Shown here piece by piece: positions 1 to 6,822 of a stretch of 24,794 nt of DNA. The DNA comes from an uncultured Lachnospiraceae bacterium. GTDB taxonomy: Bacteria; Bacillota; Clostridia; Lachnospirales; Lachnospiraceae. Location of the stretch: the NCBI GenBank assembly GCA_910586725.1, contig CAJUJL010000033.1:5325-30118 (forward strand), in the 5' to 3' direction. A program made the position numbers and the translations under genes. The stretch's first letter is position 1. Each line of letters starts with the position of its first letter. The notes under the pieces are model-generated. The model was given only the letters and a program-made list of their open reading frames with translations. It was not told the DNA's origin and searched no databases.

Positions 1-555
1 GAAGAGTGGATCGATGTAAGAGGATTTGGACAGGTGTTTGCGTTTAAAGGAGAAGGAGGCTCTTCAAAAGGAGATGGAGTTTCTTTTGGCGTGCGGGGGC
101 CCATTTCCATTCATCAGGCAGTCAGTCTTTCGCCTGTGGAAGTAATCAGTATGCAGATTACAAAAAGCGTAAACAGCGTGCCTGGGGAGGGCAAAGGGCC
201 GGATACCATGGGAACCAAACACCGGATTGGATTCGGCGTTTATAAGGTGATGGGAAGCGTCAATGTACAGTTAGCGGAAAAGACAAAATTTTCTCAGGAA
301 GACGCGGAGCTTTTGAAACAAGCGCTGCAGACATTGTTTGAAAATGACGCTTCTTCTGCAAGACCGGAGGGGAGCATGGAAGTGTGCAAAATGTATTGGT
401 GGCAGCATAAGGAGAAAACGCCGGCGGTATCCAGCGGAAGAATCCAGCGGGGATTTTCTGTTTGCGACGTGGCCGCTCCGAAGAAATTTGAGGAATATCA
501 GATTGACTGGAAGCTGGACGGATGCGTAGAACCGGAGGTATATGATTTTGTATGA
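1..555 (+). CDS. cas7c: Cas7/Csd2, type I-C CRISPR backbone protein (C-terminal part, 5' end outside window)
   Basis: The frame is open from base 1 and ends in TGA at 553-555, giving 184 residues of the C-terminal part of a Csd2-type Cas7. Family members are roughly 280-290 aa, so about 100 N-terminal residues lie upstream of the window. Visible family features are the D-V-R-G-F-G-Q-V-F strand near the start, the R-G-P-I-S-I-H-Q-A segment typical of Cas7 RAMP proteins, and the T-K-H-R-I-G-F-G-V-Y segment. In type I-C, several Cas7 copies form the backbone that holds crRNA along its length in the interference complex. The stop overlaps the cas4 start by 14 nt and the array downstream has an I-C style repeat, so subtype and order agree. 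cas3, cas5c and cas8c are expected upstream and cannot be seen. Confidence 0.92.
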   Translation, partial: EEWIDVRGFGQVFAFKGEGGSSKGDGVSFGVRGPISIHQAVSLSPVEVISMQITKSVNSVPGEGKGPDTMGTKHRIGFGVYKVMGSVNVQLAEKTKFSQEDAELLKQALQTLFENDASSARPEGSMEVCKMYWWQHKEKTPAVSSGRIQRGFSVCDVAAPKKFEEYQIDWKLDGCVEPEVYDFV

Positions 556-1216
556 GGAAGATGAATTTCTTCAGCTGTCGGGCATACAGCATTTTGCTTT
601 TTGCCGGAGACAATGGGCGCTTGCGTATCTTGAAATGCAGTGGCAGGAAAATGTAAGGACGGTGGAGGGGAAGCTGCTGCATGAAAAGGCGCACGATGCT
701 TCCATAAAAGAAAAACGGGGAGATTTGCTGATTGTCCGGGCGTTGCCGGTGCATTCCGGAGAAATCGGCATAAGCGGAGAATGCGACGTGGTGGAATTTC
801 ACAAATCGAAAGACGGCGTGCCGCTTTTTGGGCAGAAAGAAAAGTATCGGGCCGTGCCTGTGGAATATAAGCGGGGAAGTCCCAAAAAAGACGATATAGA
901 CGCTCTGCAGATAGCGGCACAGGCGCTTTGCCTGGAAGAAATGCTGTGCTGTGAGATTCCTTTTGGATATATTTATTACGGGGAAACGAGACACAGGGAG
1001 AAAATAAGCTTCGATGATGCGCTGAGAAAAAAAGTGAGGGATTTGTTTTTGGAAATGCATAAGTATGATGCGCAGCAATATACGCCGAAAGTAAAGCGAA
1101 GCAAAAAATGCAATGCGTGTTCGCTGAAAGATGTGTGTCTGCCTGTGTTAAATCAGGATATTTCCGTAAAAGACTATATTTGTCGTCGGATTGGTGAGAA
1201 AGAAGGTGTCGAATGA
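542..1216 (+). CDS. cas4: Cas4, CRISPR-associated RecB-like nuclease with Fe-S cluster
   Basis: This 224-aa protein matches Cas4 of type I-C loci. It helps process prespacers and select those with the correct PAM, acting with Cas1-Cas2. Four cysteines expected to bind a 4Fe-4S cluster are visible: C21 (in F-A-F-C-R-R-Q-W) and C190, C193 and C199 (C-x2-C-x5-C near the C-terminus). RecB-type nuclease residues are also present: H47, D82 in G-E-C-D-V-V-E, and E108-x-K110 in P-V-E-Y-K. The ATG at 542 lies only 3 nt after GGAGG (534-538). A TTG at 548 in the same frame is better spaced and is an alternative start. The gene overlaps cas7 by 14 nt upstream and cas1 by 4 nt downstream, which suggests translational coupling. 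It looks intact. Confidence 0.94.
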   Translation: MILYEEDEFLQLSGIQHFAFCRRQWALAYLEMQWQENVRTVEGKLLHEKAHDASIKEKRGDLLIVRALPVHSGEIGISGECDVVEFHKSKDGVPLFGQKEKYRAVPVEYKRGSPKKDDIDALQIAAQALCLEEMLCCEIPFGYIYYGETRHREKISFDDALRKKVRDLFLEMHKYDAQQYTPKVKRSKKCNACSLKDVCLPVLNQDISVKDYICRRIGEKEGVE

Positions 1217-2244
1217 AGCGGCTGCTGAACACTTTGTATGTGACGGGAAAGAACCGTTATCTTTCTTTGGATGGAGAAAATGTGGTTGTACTGGAGCAGC
1301 AGGAGGAAATCGGAAGAGTGCCGCTGCATAATATTCAGGGAATTGTGACGTTTGGATATACGGGGGCCAGTCCGGCTTTGATGGGAGCCTGTGCCGAACG
1401 AAATATTGATTTGAGCTTTATGTCCGGAAGCGGCCGTTTTCTGGCAAGGGTATCCGGTGAAATTAAGGGAAATGTTATATTGCGCAAGAAGCAGTATCGG
1501 GTCAGCGAAAATGAGGAGGAGAGCATAAAGCTGGCAAGAAATTTTATCACGGGAAAAATCTATAATTCCCGATGGATTTTAGAGCGTGCAATCAGGGATT
1601 ATCCGCTTCGCATTGACGTAGATAAGGTAAAAGCAAAGTCCGTATTTTTATATCAGAGCCTGGATTCCGTCAGAACATGCGAAAACAGCGCAACGCTTCT
1701 TGGTTTGGAGGGGGAAGCGGCGTCGGTCTATTTTTCTGTATTGGATGAATTGATTTTACAGCAAAAGGAGACGTTTTATTTTCATGGCAGAAATAAGCGG
1801 CCGCCGCTGGATTGTGTAAATGCGATGTTGTCTTTTGCGTACAGTCTGCTGGCCGGAATGTGCGGCGCGGCTCTGGAAGCAGTGGGACTGGATCCGTACG
1901 TTGGATTTTACCATACGGACAGACCGGGCCGCATGTCTCTTGCATTGGATTTGATGGAGGAGTTTCGGGGAGTTATGGCTGACAGGTTTGTATTGACGCT
2001 GATTAATAAGAGAACGCTGAAAGCAACTGATTTTTTAAAGAAAGAAAGCGGAGCGGTTCTTTTGACAGAGAGCGGGAGAAAGACGTTTTTGCGCGCGTGG
2101 CAGGAGCGAAAAGGCGAGATGATAAAGCATCCGTTTTTAAATGAAAAAATAGAATGGGGCATGGCCCCTCATGCACAGGCTATGTTATTGGCCAGACATT
2201 TAAGAGGCGATCTGGATGAGTATCCGCCGTTTTTCTGGAAGTAG
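1213..2244 (+). CDS. cas1: Cas1, CRISPR integrase
   Basis: This 343-aa protein is a full-length type I-C Cas1, the metal-dependent integrase that joins spacers to the leader-proximal repeat in complex with Cas2. The N-terminal beta-rich domain covers about residues 1-90, followed by the alpha-helical catalytic domain. The metal-binding residues are visible: E166 in L-L-G-L-E-G-E-A-A, H234 in G-F-Y-H-T-D-R-P-G-R, and the acidic pair D246 and E249 in L-A-L-D-L-M-E-E-F-R. The start ATG overlaps the cas4 stop in an ATGA arrangement, and cas2 follows 13 nt after the stop. No frameshift or missing catalytic residue is visible, so the adaptation gene appears functional. Confidence 0.96.
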   Translation: MKRLLNTLYVTGKNRYLSLDGENVVVLEQQEEIGRVPLHNIQGIVTFGYTGASPALMGACAERNIDLSFMSGSGRFLARVSGEIKGNVILRKKQYRVSENEEESIKLARNFITGKIYNSRWILERAIRDYPLRIDVDKVKAKSVFLYQSLDSVRTCENSATLLGLEGEAASVYFSVLDELILQQKETFYFHGRNKRPPLDCVNAMLSFAYSLLAGMCGAALEAVGLDPYVGFYHTDRPGRMSLALDLMEEFRGVMADRFVLTLINKRTLKATDFLKKESGAVLLTESGRKTFLRAWQERKGEMIKHPFLNEKIEWGMAPHAQAMLLARHLRGDLDEYPPFFWK

Positions 2245-2257
2245 GTGAATGGATTTT

Positions 2258-2548
2258 ATGCTGATATTGGTTACTTATGATGTAAATACGGAAACTGCGG
2301 CGGGACGCAAACGGCTTAGAAAAGTGGCGAAGCAGTGCGTGAATTATGGGCAGAGAGTGCAGAATTCTGTTTTTGAATGTCAGGTGGATTCTGTGAAATT
2401 TCGTCAGATGAAAGCGGTTCTGGAGGATTTGATTGATAAGGAAAAAGACAGTCTTAGATTTTATAATCTGGGGGATAAGTATCAGAATAAAGTTGAGCAT
2501 ATCGGAGCTAAGCCGGGATTTGACGTGACGGATACCTTGATTTTTTGA
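2258..2548 (+). CDS. cas2: Cas2, CRISPR adaptation protein
   Basis: The 96-aa product has the Cas2 ferredoxin-like fold signature, starting M-L-I-L-V-T-Y-D-V with the conserved aspartate at residue 8. It also carries the I-C type segments G-Q-R-V-Q-N-S-V-F-E-C and D-S-L-R-F-Y-N-L-G. Cas2 forms the central dimer of the Cas1-Cas2 integration complex. The ATG at 2258 is chosen over the in-frame ATG at 2249. AGGTGA occupies 2243-2248, directly touching the upstream ATG but 9 nt from this one, and 96 aa is the usual length for I-C Cas2. It is the last cas gene; the leader and array begin just downstream on the same strand. Confidence 0.95.
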   Translation: MLILVTYDVNTETAAGRKRLRKVAKQCVNYGQRVQNSVFECQVDSVKFRQMKAVLEDLIDKEKDSLRFYNLGDKYQNKVEHIGAKPGFDVTDTLIF

Positions 2549-2735
2549 AAGGATGATCTGTCGGTGCGAGTGTGGAGCAAACACGAAATTGTGGGGGATT
2601 CGCACCTGGTTTTGGAGAGGTTTTGTTGAAAGAAAGAGTGGAATAAATACGGTTGTGTGTAATTGAGTGGTGTTTTTTTGGTAAAATATGCCAAATTTAT
2701 GAGCAAAAGCATGAAGTGATTTGTATACTTTTGCT
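2549..2735 (+). promoter_or_regulatory. CRISPR leader
   Basis: This AT-rich, non-coding 187-nt stretch lies between the cas2 stop and the first perfect repeat. It is the expected place for the array promoter and for integration signals. It contains the inverted repeat GGTGCGA (2563-2569) and TCGCACC (2600-2606), with a smaller GTGT/ACAC dyad inside. A possible extended -10 element, TG followed by TATACT (2724-2729), sits just before the first repeat but lacks a clear -35. Runs of T near 2670 add to the leader-like composition. That new spacers are added at this end is inferred, because decayed repeats are at the other end. Confidence 0.7.
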
Positions 2736-3030
2736 GTCGACCTCTTCGTGAGGTCGTGAGTTGAAATGATGAAGCTTTGAAAATCACTAAGGCAGTAGCG
2801 GGTCGACCTCTTCGTGAGGTCGTGAGTTGAAATGTTCCAACCCCGGCATTTCTGCCGGACGCTTGCGTCGACCTCTTCGTGAGGTCGTGAGTTGAAATAA
2901 GATATATATACCGCAAGTTATTTAAGCCAGATGTTGACCTCTTCGTGAGGTCGTGAGTTGAAATGCATCATACAGCAGATGTTCCGGGATAGAAAGAAGT
3001 CGATCTCTTCGCAAGGTCGTGAAATGACAG
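2736..3030 (+). CRISPR. Type I-C CRISPR array, five 32-nt repeats and four spacers
   Basis: Repeats lie at 2736-2767, 2802-2833, 2867-2898, 2933-2964 and a degenerate one at 2999-3030. Spacers are 34, 33, 34 and 34 nt (2768-2801, 2834-2866, 2899-2932, 2965-2998). The repeat starts GTCGACCTC and ends GAGTTGAAAT. It can form a 7-bp stem, CGACCTC with GAGGTCG, around a TTCGT loop, as expected for I-C repeats cut by Cas5. Repeats 1-3 are identical, repeat 4 has one change (C to T at position 3), and repeat 5 has seven. Decay at the end away from the cas genes fits a leader at the cas2 side and transcription on the plus strand. The array is unusually short. Confidence 0.97.
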
Positions 3031-3117
3031 GTTATACGGGGCGCAGATATAAAAAATAAAGACTATATTTTCAATTGCATAAACAAACAGGGATAAGAAA
3101 ACAAAAGAGGAGCGGAA

Positions 3118-3210
3118 TTGGACGAAATCGCGTATTATGACAAGCGGCTAAAAGGCATAGAGAAGGAACTCAGATGCAAAACGCCGTGTCTGTTAATGAC
3201 AATATCATAA
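3118..3210 (+). other. Possible 30-codon small ORF or gene remnant after the CRISPR array
   Basis: The 250 nt between the array and the next promoter hold one short frame that could be coding. It starts with TTG at 3118, about 8 nt after a GAGGAG-like site (3107-3112), and ends at TAA 3208-3210. The first 18 residues are charged and heptad-like (D-E-I-A-Y-Y-D-K-R-L-K-G-I-E-K-E-L), resembling a coiled-coil end such as those of MerR-type regulators. The rest is not. It may be a remnant of a lost gene or a chance frame. I do not assign a function. Confidence 0.25.
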
Positions 3211-3216
3211 TATGCA

Positions 3217-3245
3217 TTGCAGACATCAGGTAAATATTTTATAAT
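3217..3245 (+). promoter_or_regulatory. Sigma-A type promoter for the DUF3795 gene
   Basis: TTGCAG (3217-3222) and a perfect TATAAT (3240-3245) are separated by 17 nt. Transcription would begin near 3252 and give a ~30-nt leader before the AGGAGG at 3269-3274. Nothing suggests a riboswitch or attenuator in that short leader. Confidence 0.65.
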
Positions 3246-3281
3246 AAAGCATAGAAATCAAAAATTGCAGGAGGTATGGCT

Positions 3282-3614
3282 TTGAGGGATATGATAGCAT
3301 ATTGCGGATTGGATTGTGAAACATGCGATGCGTATCTTGCAACAATCCATGATGACCAGGCATTGCGTGAGAAAACCGCAAAATTATGGGCAAAGTTAAA
3401 TCATGCGCCCATCTTGCCTGAGCATATCAATTGTGAGGGTTGTCGTGTGGATGGAGTGAAGACAGTATACTGTGAGAGCCTGTGCGGGATTCGCCAGTGT
3501 GCTTTGAAAAAAGGCATGACGACATGTGGTGACTGTCCGGGCATTGAAACTTGTCAGGATATGGGAGAGATTATCTCTAATCATGCTGACGCTCTGAAAA
3601 ATCTGAAAGGTTAA
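3282..3614 (+). CDS. Cysteine-rich DUF3795 family protein
   Basis: The product of about 110 aa starts R-D-M-I-A-Y-C-G-L-D-C-x2-C, the typical opening of DUF3795 proteins, and has eleven cysteines in C-x2-C, C-x3-C and related pairs. Zinc or Fe-S binding is therefore likely. The family has no established biochemical role that I can state. The TTG at 3282 is chosen as start because AGGAGG (3269-3274) is 7 nt away. The in-frame ATG at 3276 is only 1 nt from that site and would be poorly positioned, and the ATG at 3291 is far. The gene has its own promoter and appears separate from the CRISPR locus. The ABC transporter genes begin 40 nt downstream and may be co-transcribed. Confidence 0.85.
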   Translation: MRDMIAYCGLDCETCDAYLATIHDDQALREKTAKLWAKLNHAPILPEHINCEGCRVDGVKTVYCESLCGIRQCALKKGMTTCGDCPGIETCQDMGEIISNHADALKNLKG

Positions 3615-3654
3615 GAGAGAATAATTTGTCGGATGGCAATAGGGAGATTCTAGA

Positions 3655-4536
3655 ATGAATGCAATAGAAACGACAGAATTTACAAAATATTATGGAAAGT
3701 CCAGAGGCGTGGAGAATTTAAATCTTTCGGTATCCGAAGGAGAGTTTTTTGGCTTTATTGGTCCGAACGGAGCAGGGAAAAGCACGACGATCCGTACGCT
3801 TTTGGGGTTGATCAAGCCAAGCAGTGGAAGCGCAAAGATATTCGGAAACGATATTTTGACAGAAAAAAAGGCGATTCTGAAAGAAACGGGTTATCTTCCT
3901 TCGGAGGCTGTCTTTTACTCCGGCATGCGAGTAAAAGAAATTATAAAGCTTTCTGCCAGTTTAAGAAAAGTCAGCTGTGCGCAGGAAGCGGAAAGGCTGT
4001 GTGAGAGACTAAAGCTTGACGTTTCCAAAAAAGTGGAAGAGCTTTCTTTTGGCAATCGTAAAAAAGTGGCGATTGTGTGCGCGCTCCAGAGCAAACCCAG
4101 GCTCTGCATTTTGGATGAGCCCACCAGCGGCCTGGATCCTTTGATGCAGCGGGAGTTTTTTGCGATTTTAAAAGAACGGCACGAAGAGGGAACTACAATC
4201 TTTCTTTCGTCCCATATCCTTTCCGAAATACAAAAAAACTGTACGCGTGCGGCAATCATTCGGGATGGAAAAATGATTGCCTGTGACAGCGTGGAAGCGT
4301 TGTCGAGAAATAATGCAAAAAGAGTACAGATACAGGGAGAAGCGGATTTGTCTTCTCTTTCCGGCATTCGCGATTTAAAACGGACGGATGGCGGCGTCAG
4401 TTTTCTTTATGGAGGAGACGTCAACAGACTGCTTGCCGCGTTGTCCAAACAGACGATTAAGGATTTGACAATTGCGGAACCTGATTTGGAAGAAATATTT
4501 CTGCATTATTATTTGGATGGAGGTAATGGCAAATGA
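3655..4536 (+). CDS. ABC-2 type exporter, ATP-binding subunit
   Basis: This 293-aa ATPase has Walker A G-P-N-G-A-G-K-S-T near residue 37, a signature L-S-F-G-N-R-K-K-V (a variant of LSGGQ), Walker B with L-C-I-L-D-E-P-T-S-G-L-D-P, and the switch histidine in S-S-H-I-L-S-E. A C-terminal extension of about 75 residues follows the nucleotide-binding domain, as in Nat/Bcr-type exporters. It powers the membrane subunit encoded immediately downstream; the two frames overlap by 4 nt (ATGA), so coupled translation is likely. The substrate cannot be read from the sequence. Antimicrobial, lipid or ion export are all possible. No regulator or two-component system lies beside it to narrow the role. Confidence 0.93.
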   Translation: MNAIETTEFTKYYGKSRGVENLNLSVSEGEFFGFIGPNGAGKSTTIRTLLGLIKPSSGSAKIFGNDILTEKKAILKETGYLPSEAVFYSGMRVKEIIKLSASLRKVSCAQEAERLCERLKLDVSKKVEELSFGNRKKVAIVCALQSKPRLCILDEPTSGLDPLMQREFFAILKERHEEGTTIFLSSHILSEIQKNCTRAAIIRDGKMIACDSVEALSRNNAKRVQIQGEADLSSLSGIRDLKRTDGGVSFLYGGDVNRLLAALSKQTIKDLTIAEPDLEEIFLHYYLDGGNGK

Positions 4537-5318
4537 CAATTGTGTGGCATGAGCTGAAACAAAACAGAATTTCGTTTTTGATCTGGACGGCGGCAATTGG
4601 ATTTTTGCTGGCAGTCTGTATTTTTATGTTTCCGGAAATGAAAGGGCAGATGGATGAGATGAATGAAATTTTTGGTTCCATGGGCAGTTTTACGGAAGCG
4701 TTTGGAATGGATCAGGTCAGTTTTGGCACGCTGACAGGATTTTATGCCGTTGAATGTGGAAATATCCTTGGACTGGGAGGGGCGTTTTTTGCATCCCTGT
4801 CTGCGGCCGGTATACTGGCGAAAGAAGAAAAAGACCATACGGCAGAGTTTTTGCTGGCGCATCCGGTCAGCCGTTTTCGTATTGTAACGGAAAAGCTGGC
4901 AGCGGTTTTGATACAGATTGCAGCGTTGAATCTTGTTGTATATGCGCTTGCGGCGCTTTCCATCGTTTTGGCTGGAGAGACAGCGCCGTGGAGAGAGCTA
5001 AGCCTTCTGCATACCGCGTATTTTCTGCTGCAAATCGAATTTGCCGGAATTTGTTTTGGCGTTTCGGCTTTTTTGCGCCGGGGAAGTATCGGTATTGGCC
5101 TTGGAATGGCAATGCTGATGTATTTCTTTCATTTGATTGCAAATATTTCAGACAGCGCCGATTTTCTGGAATATCTGACTCCTTTCGGTTATGCAGACGG
5201 AGCGGAAATCGTTGCAAATTTAACCCTTGATAAAACGCTTCTGTTTACCGGAATGGTCATAGCTGCGGCAGGTTTTATGACGGCTTATGTGAAGTTCTGC
5301 AGAAAAGATATAGCGTAA
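4533..5318 (+). CDS. ABC-2 type exporter, membrane permease subunit
   Basis: The 261-aa protein begins M-T-I-V-W-H-E-L-K-Q-N-R, the usual cytoplasmic N-terminus of ABC-2 permeases. It then shows about six hydrophobic segments, the first near residues 14-30 and the last near residues 235-255. The A-K-E-E-K-D-H-T-A-E-F-L-L-A-H-P-V-S segment (about residues 93-110) is the conserved cytoplasmic coupling helix seen in this family (E-x-D-x-x-T-x-E-x-L-L-x-x-P). It overlaps the ATPase gene by 4 nt, so the two form one exporter. The gene ends 12 nt before the stop codon of the convergent cyclase gene. Confidence 0.92.
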   Translation: MTIVWHELKQNRISFLIWTAAIGFLLAVCIFMFPEMKGQMDEMNEIFGSMGSFTEAFGMDQVSFGTLTGFYAVECGNILGLGGAFFASLSAAGILAKEEKDHTAEFLLAHPVSRFRIVTEKLAAVLIQIAALNLVVYALAALSIVLAGETAPWRELSLLHTAYFLLQIEFAGICFGVSAFLRRGSIGIGLGMAMLMYFFHLIANISDSADFLEYLTPFGYADGAEIVANLTLDKTLLFTGMVIAAAGFMTAYVKFCRKDIA

Positions 5319-5319
5319 A

Positions 5320-5350
5320 GCCGGTTTTCGTTAGCCCTGATAAAACCGGC
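5320..5350. terminator. Hairpin between convergent genes, possible bidirectional terminator
   Basis: GCCGGTTTT (5320-5328) and AAAACCGGC (5342-5350) form a perfect 9-bp stem around a 13-nt loop. The loop contains the stop codon of the minus-strand cyclase gene. It is placed where a shared terminator is expected, but neither strand has a strong T tract outside the stem; the A/T run is in the stem itself. Its efficiency is therefore uncertain. Confidence 0.45.
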
Positions 5351-6689
5351 ATCCGCAGCGTCCGTGATTTTTGACTTCGTACAGAGCGGAGTCTGCCTGT
5401 TTGTATAACTCATCCGCAAAGCCGCATTCGGAAAATGCGCCGCCTACGCTTAGGGAAACGGCAGGAAGATCATCGGTTGGATGCAGCAGCATTTCATTTA
5501 AAGAATTTATTTTGTTTTCAATCATAGATTTCATTTCGACTGTAACGTTTGTGACAATTACGGCAAATTCGTCTCCGCCGATTCTTGCCGGAAAATCGGT
5601 TGCACGGAAGCTGTCTTCTAGCAGTTTGGCGACTTTTTGCAGAACCTGATCGCCAATTTCATGTCCGTATCCGTCATTCACAAGCTTAAATTTATCTACG
5701 TCAATGATCAGAAGGGCAAGCGGTTCAAATTTTGTCTTAAGCAACTGACGGAGCTGGTCAAACGCGCCTCTGTTAATAATTCCGGTCAGTGGATCGTGCT
5801 CTGCCTGATGACGCAGCATCGATTCATTGGCGGCGTTTAATTCAAAAATATTATTGTAGGTGAGAGCCAGATATTTGAATTCATAAGAACCGGTGATTTC
5901 CAGCCTTTTTTCATTTTTAATATTATTTACATAAATTTGCAGCGGATTGATAATCAGTTTTATAATCAGAAAAAATACGAGTATATTTTCGATAAACAAT
6001 ATGCTGATTAAAATCTGCTGGCCTTTCATGGTTTGTTTTAATTGACGTGTGCTTTTCTGTTGTTTTTTCTGCGTGTCGTCTACAACGTCGTTTAAAAAAC
6101 TGGAAATATTGCCAGTGATCGAAGTTTTAAAGTCCTGATAAGCGGAGCTAAACACCATATCACGGGCTTTTTCTATCATTTCTTCCGGATTGAGGCTTTC
6201 ATCTTCCGATAAAAGCGCAGTGTTATGTACATCCGGAAATTCCGACATATCATAATCTTTTGCGGCTGCCACAAGTCTCATAGAGTAAATTTCCATGTCC
6301 ATTAGTTGATTGGAATGATCAAGGGCAGTTTGAAGATAAGCAGAAGTTTTGCTGTCCACATCATAAGTTTTCAGATGTTCTAAAACAGTATCCCTTCGTT
6401 TGGTTGTATAAACTTCCGTAAAATAATTTTCGACATATGCAAGATCCGTAGTCACGGTAAAGAGCCGTATTTGCTCTGTGAGATAATTGGAAGCGTCCGC
6501 GATCAGAGCGGCGTCTTCCTCACAGACAATATAATCATCGGTAGAAGAAACCATGATGTCGTATTTCTTCAGGGCATGGACAGAAGCTACAATCAGCAGA
6601 ATATACAGGATGCACGATACGGTGATCATGGTAATATTGAGTGTGCGTAATCGAATTCCTTTGATAGGAGCTTTTGTTTCTGGTTTCAT
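5331..6689 (-). CDS. Membrane-anchored diguanylate cyclase (GGDEF)
   Basis: The 452-aa protein makes the second messenger c-di-GMP from two GTP. A first membrane helix spans about residues 19-39. An extracytoplasmic, mostly helical sensor region spans about 40-224, a second helix about 226-248, and a linker that may be HAMP-like precedes the cyclase domain (about 295-450). The active-site motif G-G-D-E-F is at 371-375 and the metal-binding aspartate is at D330 in L-I-I-D-V-D-K-F. R-A-T-D at 362-365, five residues before GGDEF, matches the RxxD inhibitory site, so product inhibition is expected. No EAL or HD-GYP domain is present. The ligand of the sensor is unknown. It is transcribed alone, divergent from the next operon across a shared inverted repeat, and has a good AGAGG ribosome site. 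Confidence 0.94.
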   Translation of the reverse strand: MKPETKAPIKGIRLRTLNITMITVSCILYILLIVASVHALKKYDIMVSSTDDYIVCEEDAALIADASNYLTEQIRLFTVTTDLAYVENYFTEVYTTKRRDTVLEHLKTYDVDSKTSAYLQTALDHSNQLMDMEIYSMRLVAAAKDYDMSEFPDVHNTALLSEDESLNPEEMIEKARDMVFSSAYQDFKTSITGNISSFLNDVVDDTQKKQQKSTRQLKQTMKGQQILISILFIENILVFFLIIKLIINPLQIYVNNIKNEKRLEITGSYEFKYLALTYNNIFELNAANESMLRHQAEHDPLTGIINRGAFDQLRQLLKTKFEPLALLIIDVDKFKLVNDGYGHEIGDQVLQKVAKLLEDSFRATDFPARIGGDEFAVIVTNVTVEMKSMIENKINSLNEMLLHPTDDLPAVSLSVGGAFSECGFADELYKQADSALYEVKNHGRCGCRFYQG

Positions 6690-6735
6690 TGCAGTTCGCC
6701 TCTTTCTTTCTTATTAAAAAACATCCCACGGGCTT

Positions 6736-6791
6736 ATTATATCTGATTTCAACAAAAATTGGTAGCATTTTGTTGAAAATATCGTTATAAT
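6736..6791. promoter_or_regulatory. Back-to-back promoters sharing an 11-bp inverted repeat operator
   Basis: A perfect TATAAT is present on each strand: 6736-6741 for the cyclase (reading left) and 6786-6791 for the 6823 operon (reading right). Between them is a perfect inverted repeat, TTTCAACAAAA (6747-6757) and TTTTGTTGAAA (6768-6778), with a 10-nt centre. The half-sites are 21 bp apart, two helical turns. The dyad sits almost midway and covers the place of both -35 elements, neither of which matches consensus. This is the geometry of a shared regulator site, inferred to control both transcripts. Confidence 0.6.
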
Positions 6792-6822
6792 TAGTACATA
6801 AAAAAGCAGAAGGTGTTGCGGA

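Noticed and set aside
260..1232. Two long minus-strand open frames (272 and 244 codons) opposite cas7/cas4/cas1
   Set aside because: They mirror strongly supported cas genes, have no clear ribosome site and give low-complexity, family-less proteins. They are codon-bias shadows.
2768..2998. Self-targeting spacers
   Set aside because: By eye I found no long match of any spacer elsewhere in the window; a genome-wide search would be needed for a firm answer.
3276..3281. ATG at 3276 as start of the DUF3795 gene
   Set aside because: It is 1 nt from the AGGAGG; TTG 3282 has proper spacing and gives the family's usual N-terminus. The same reasoning rejects ATG 19537 for the Lrp-type gene and ATG 2249 for cas2.
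1..3281. Mobile element or attachment site flanking the CRISPR locus
   Set aside because: No transposase, integrase, tRNA gene or flanking direct repeats are visible in the part shown.
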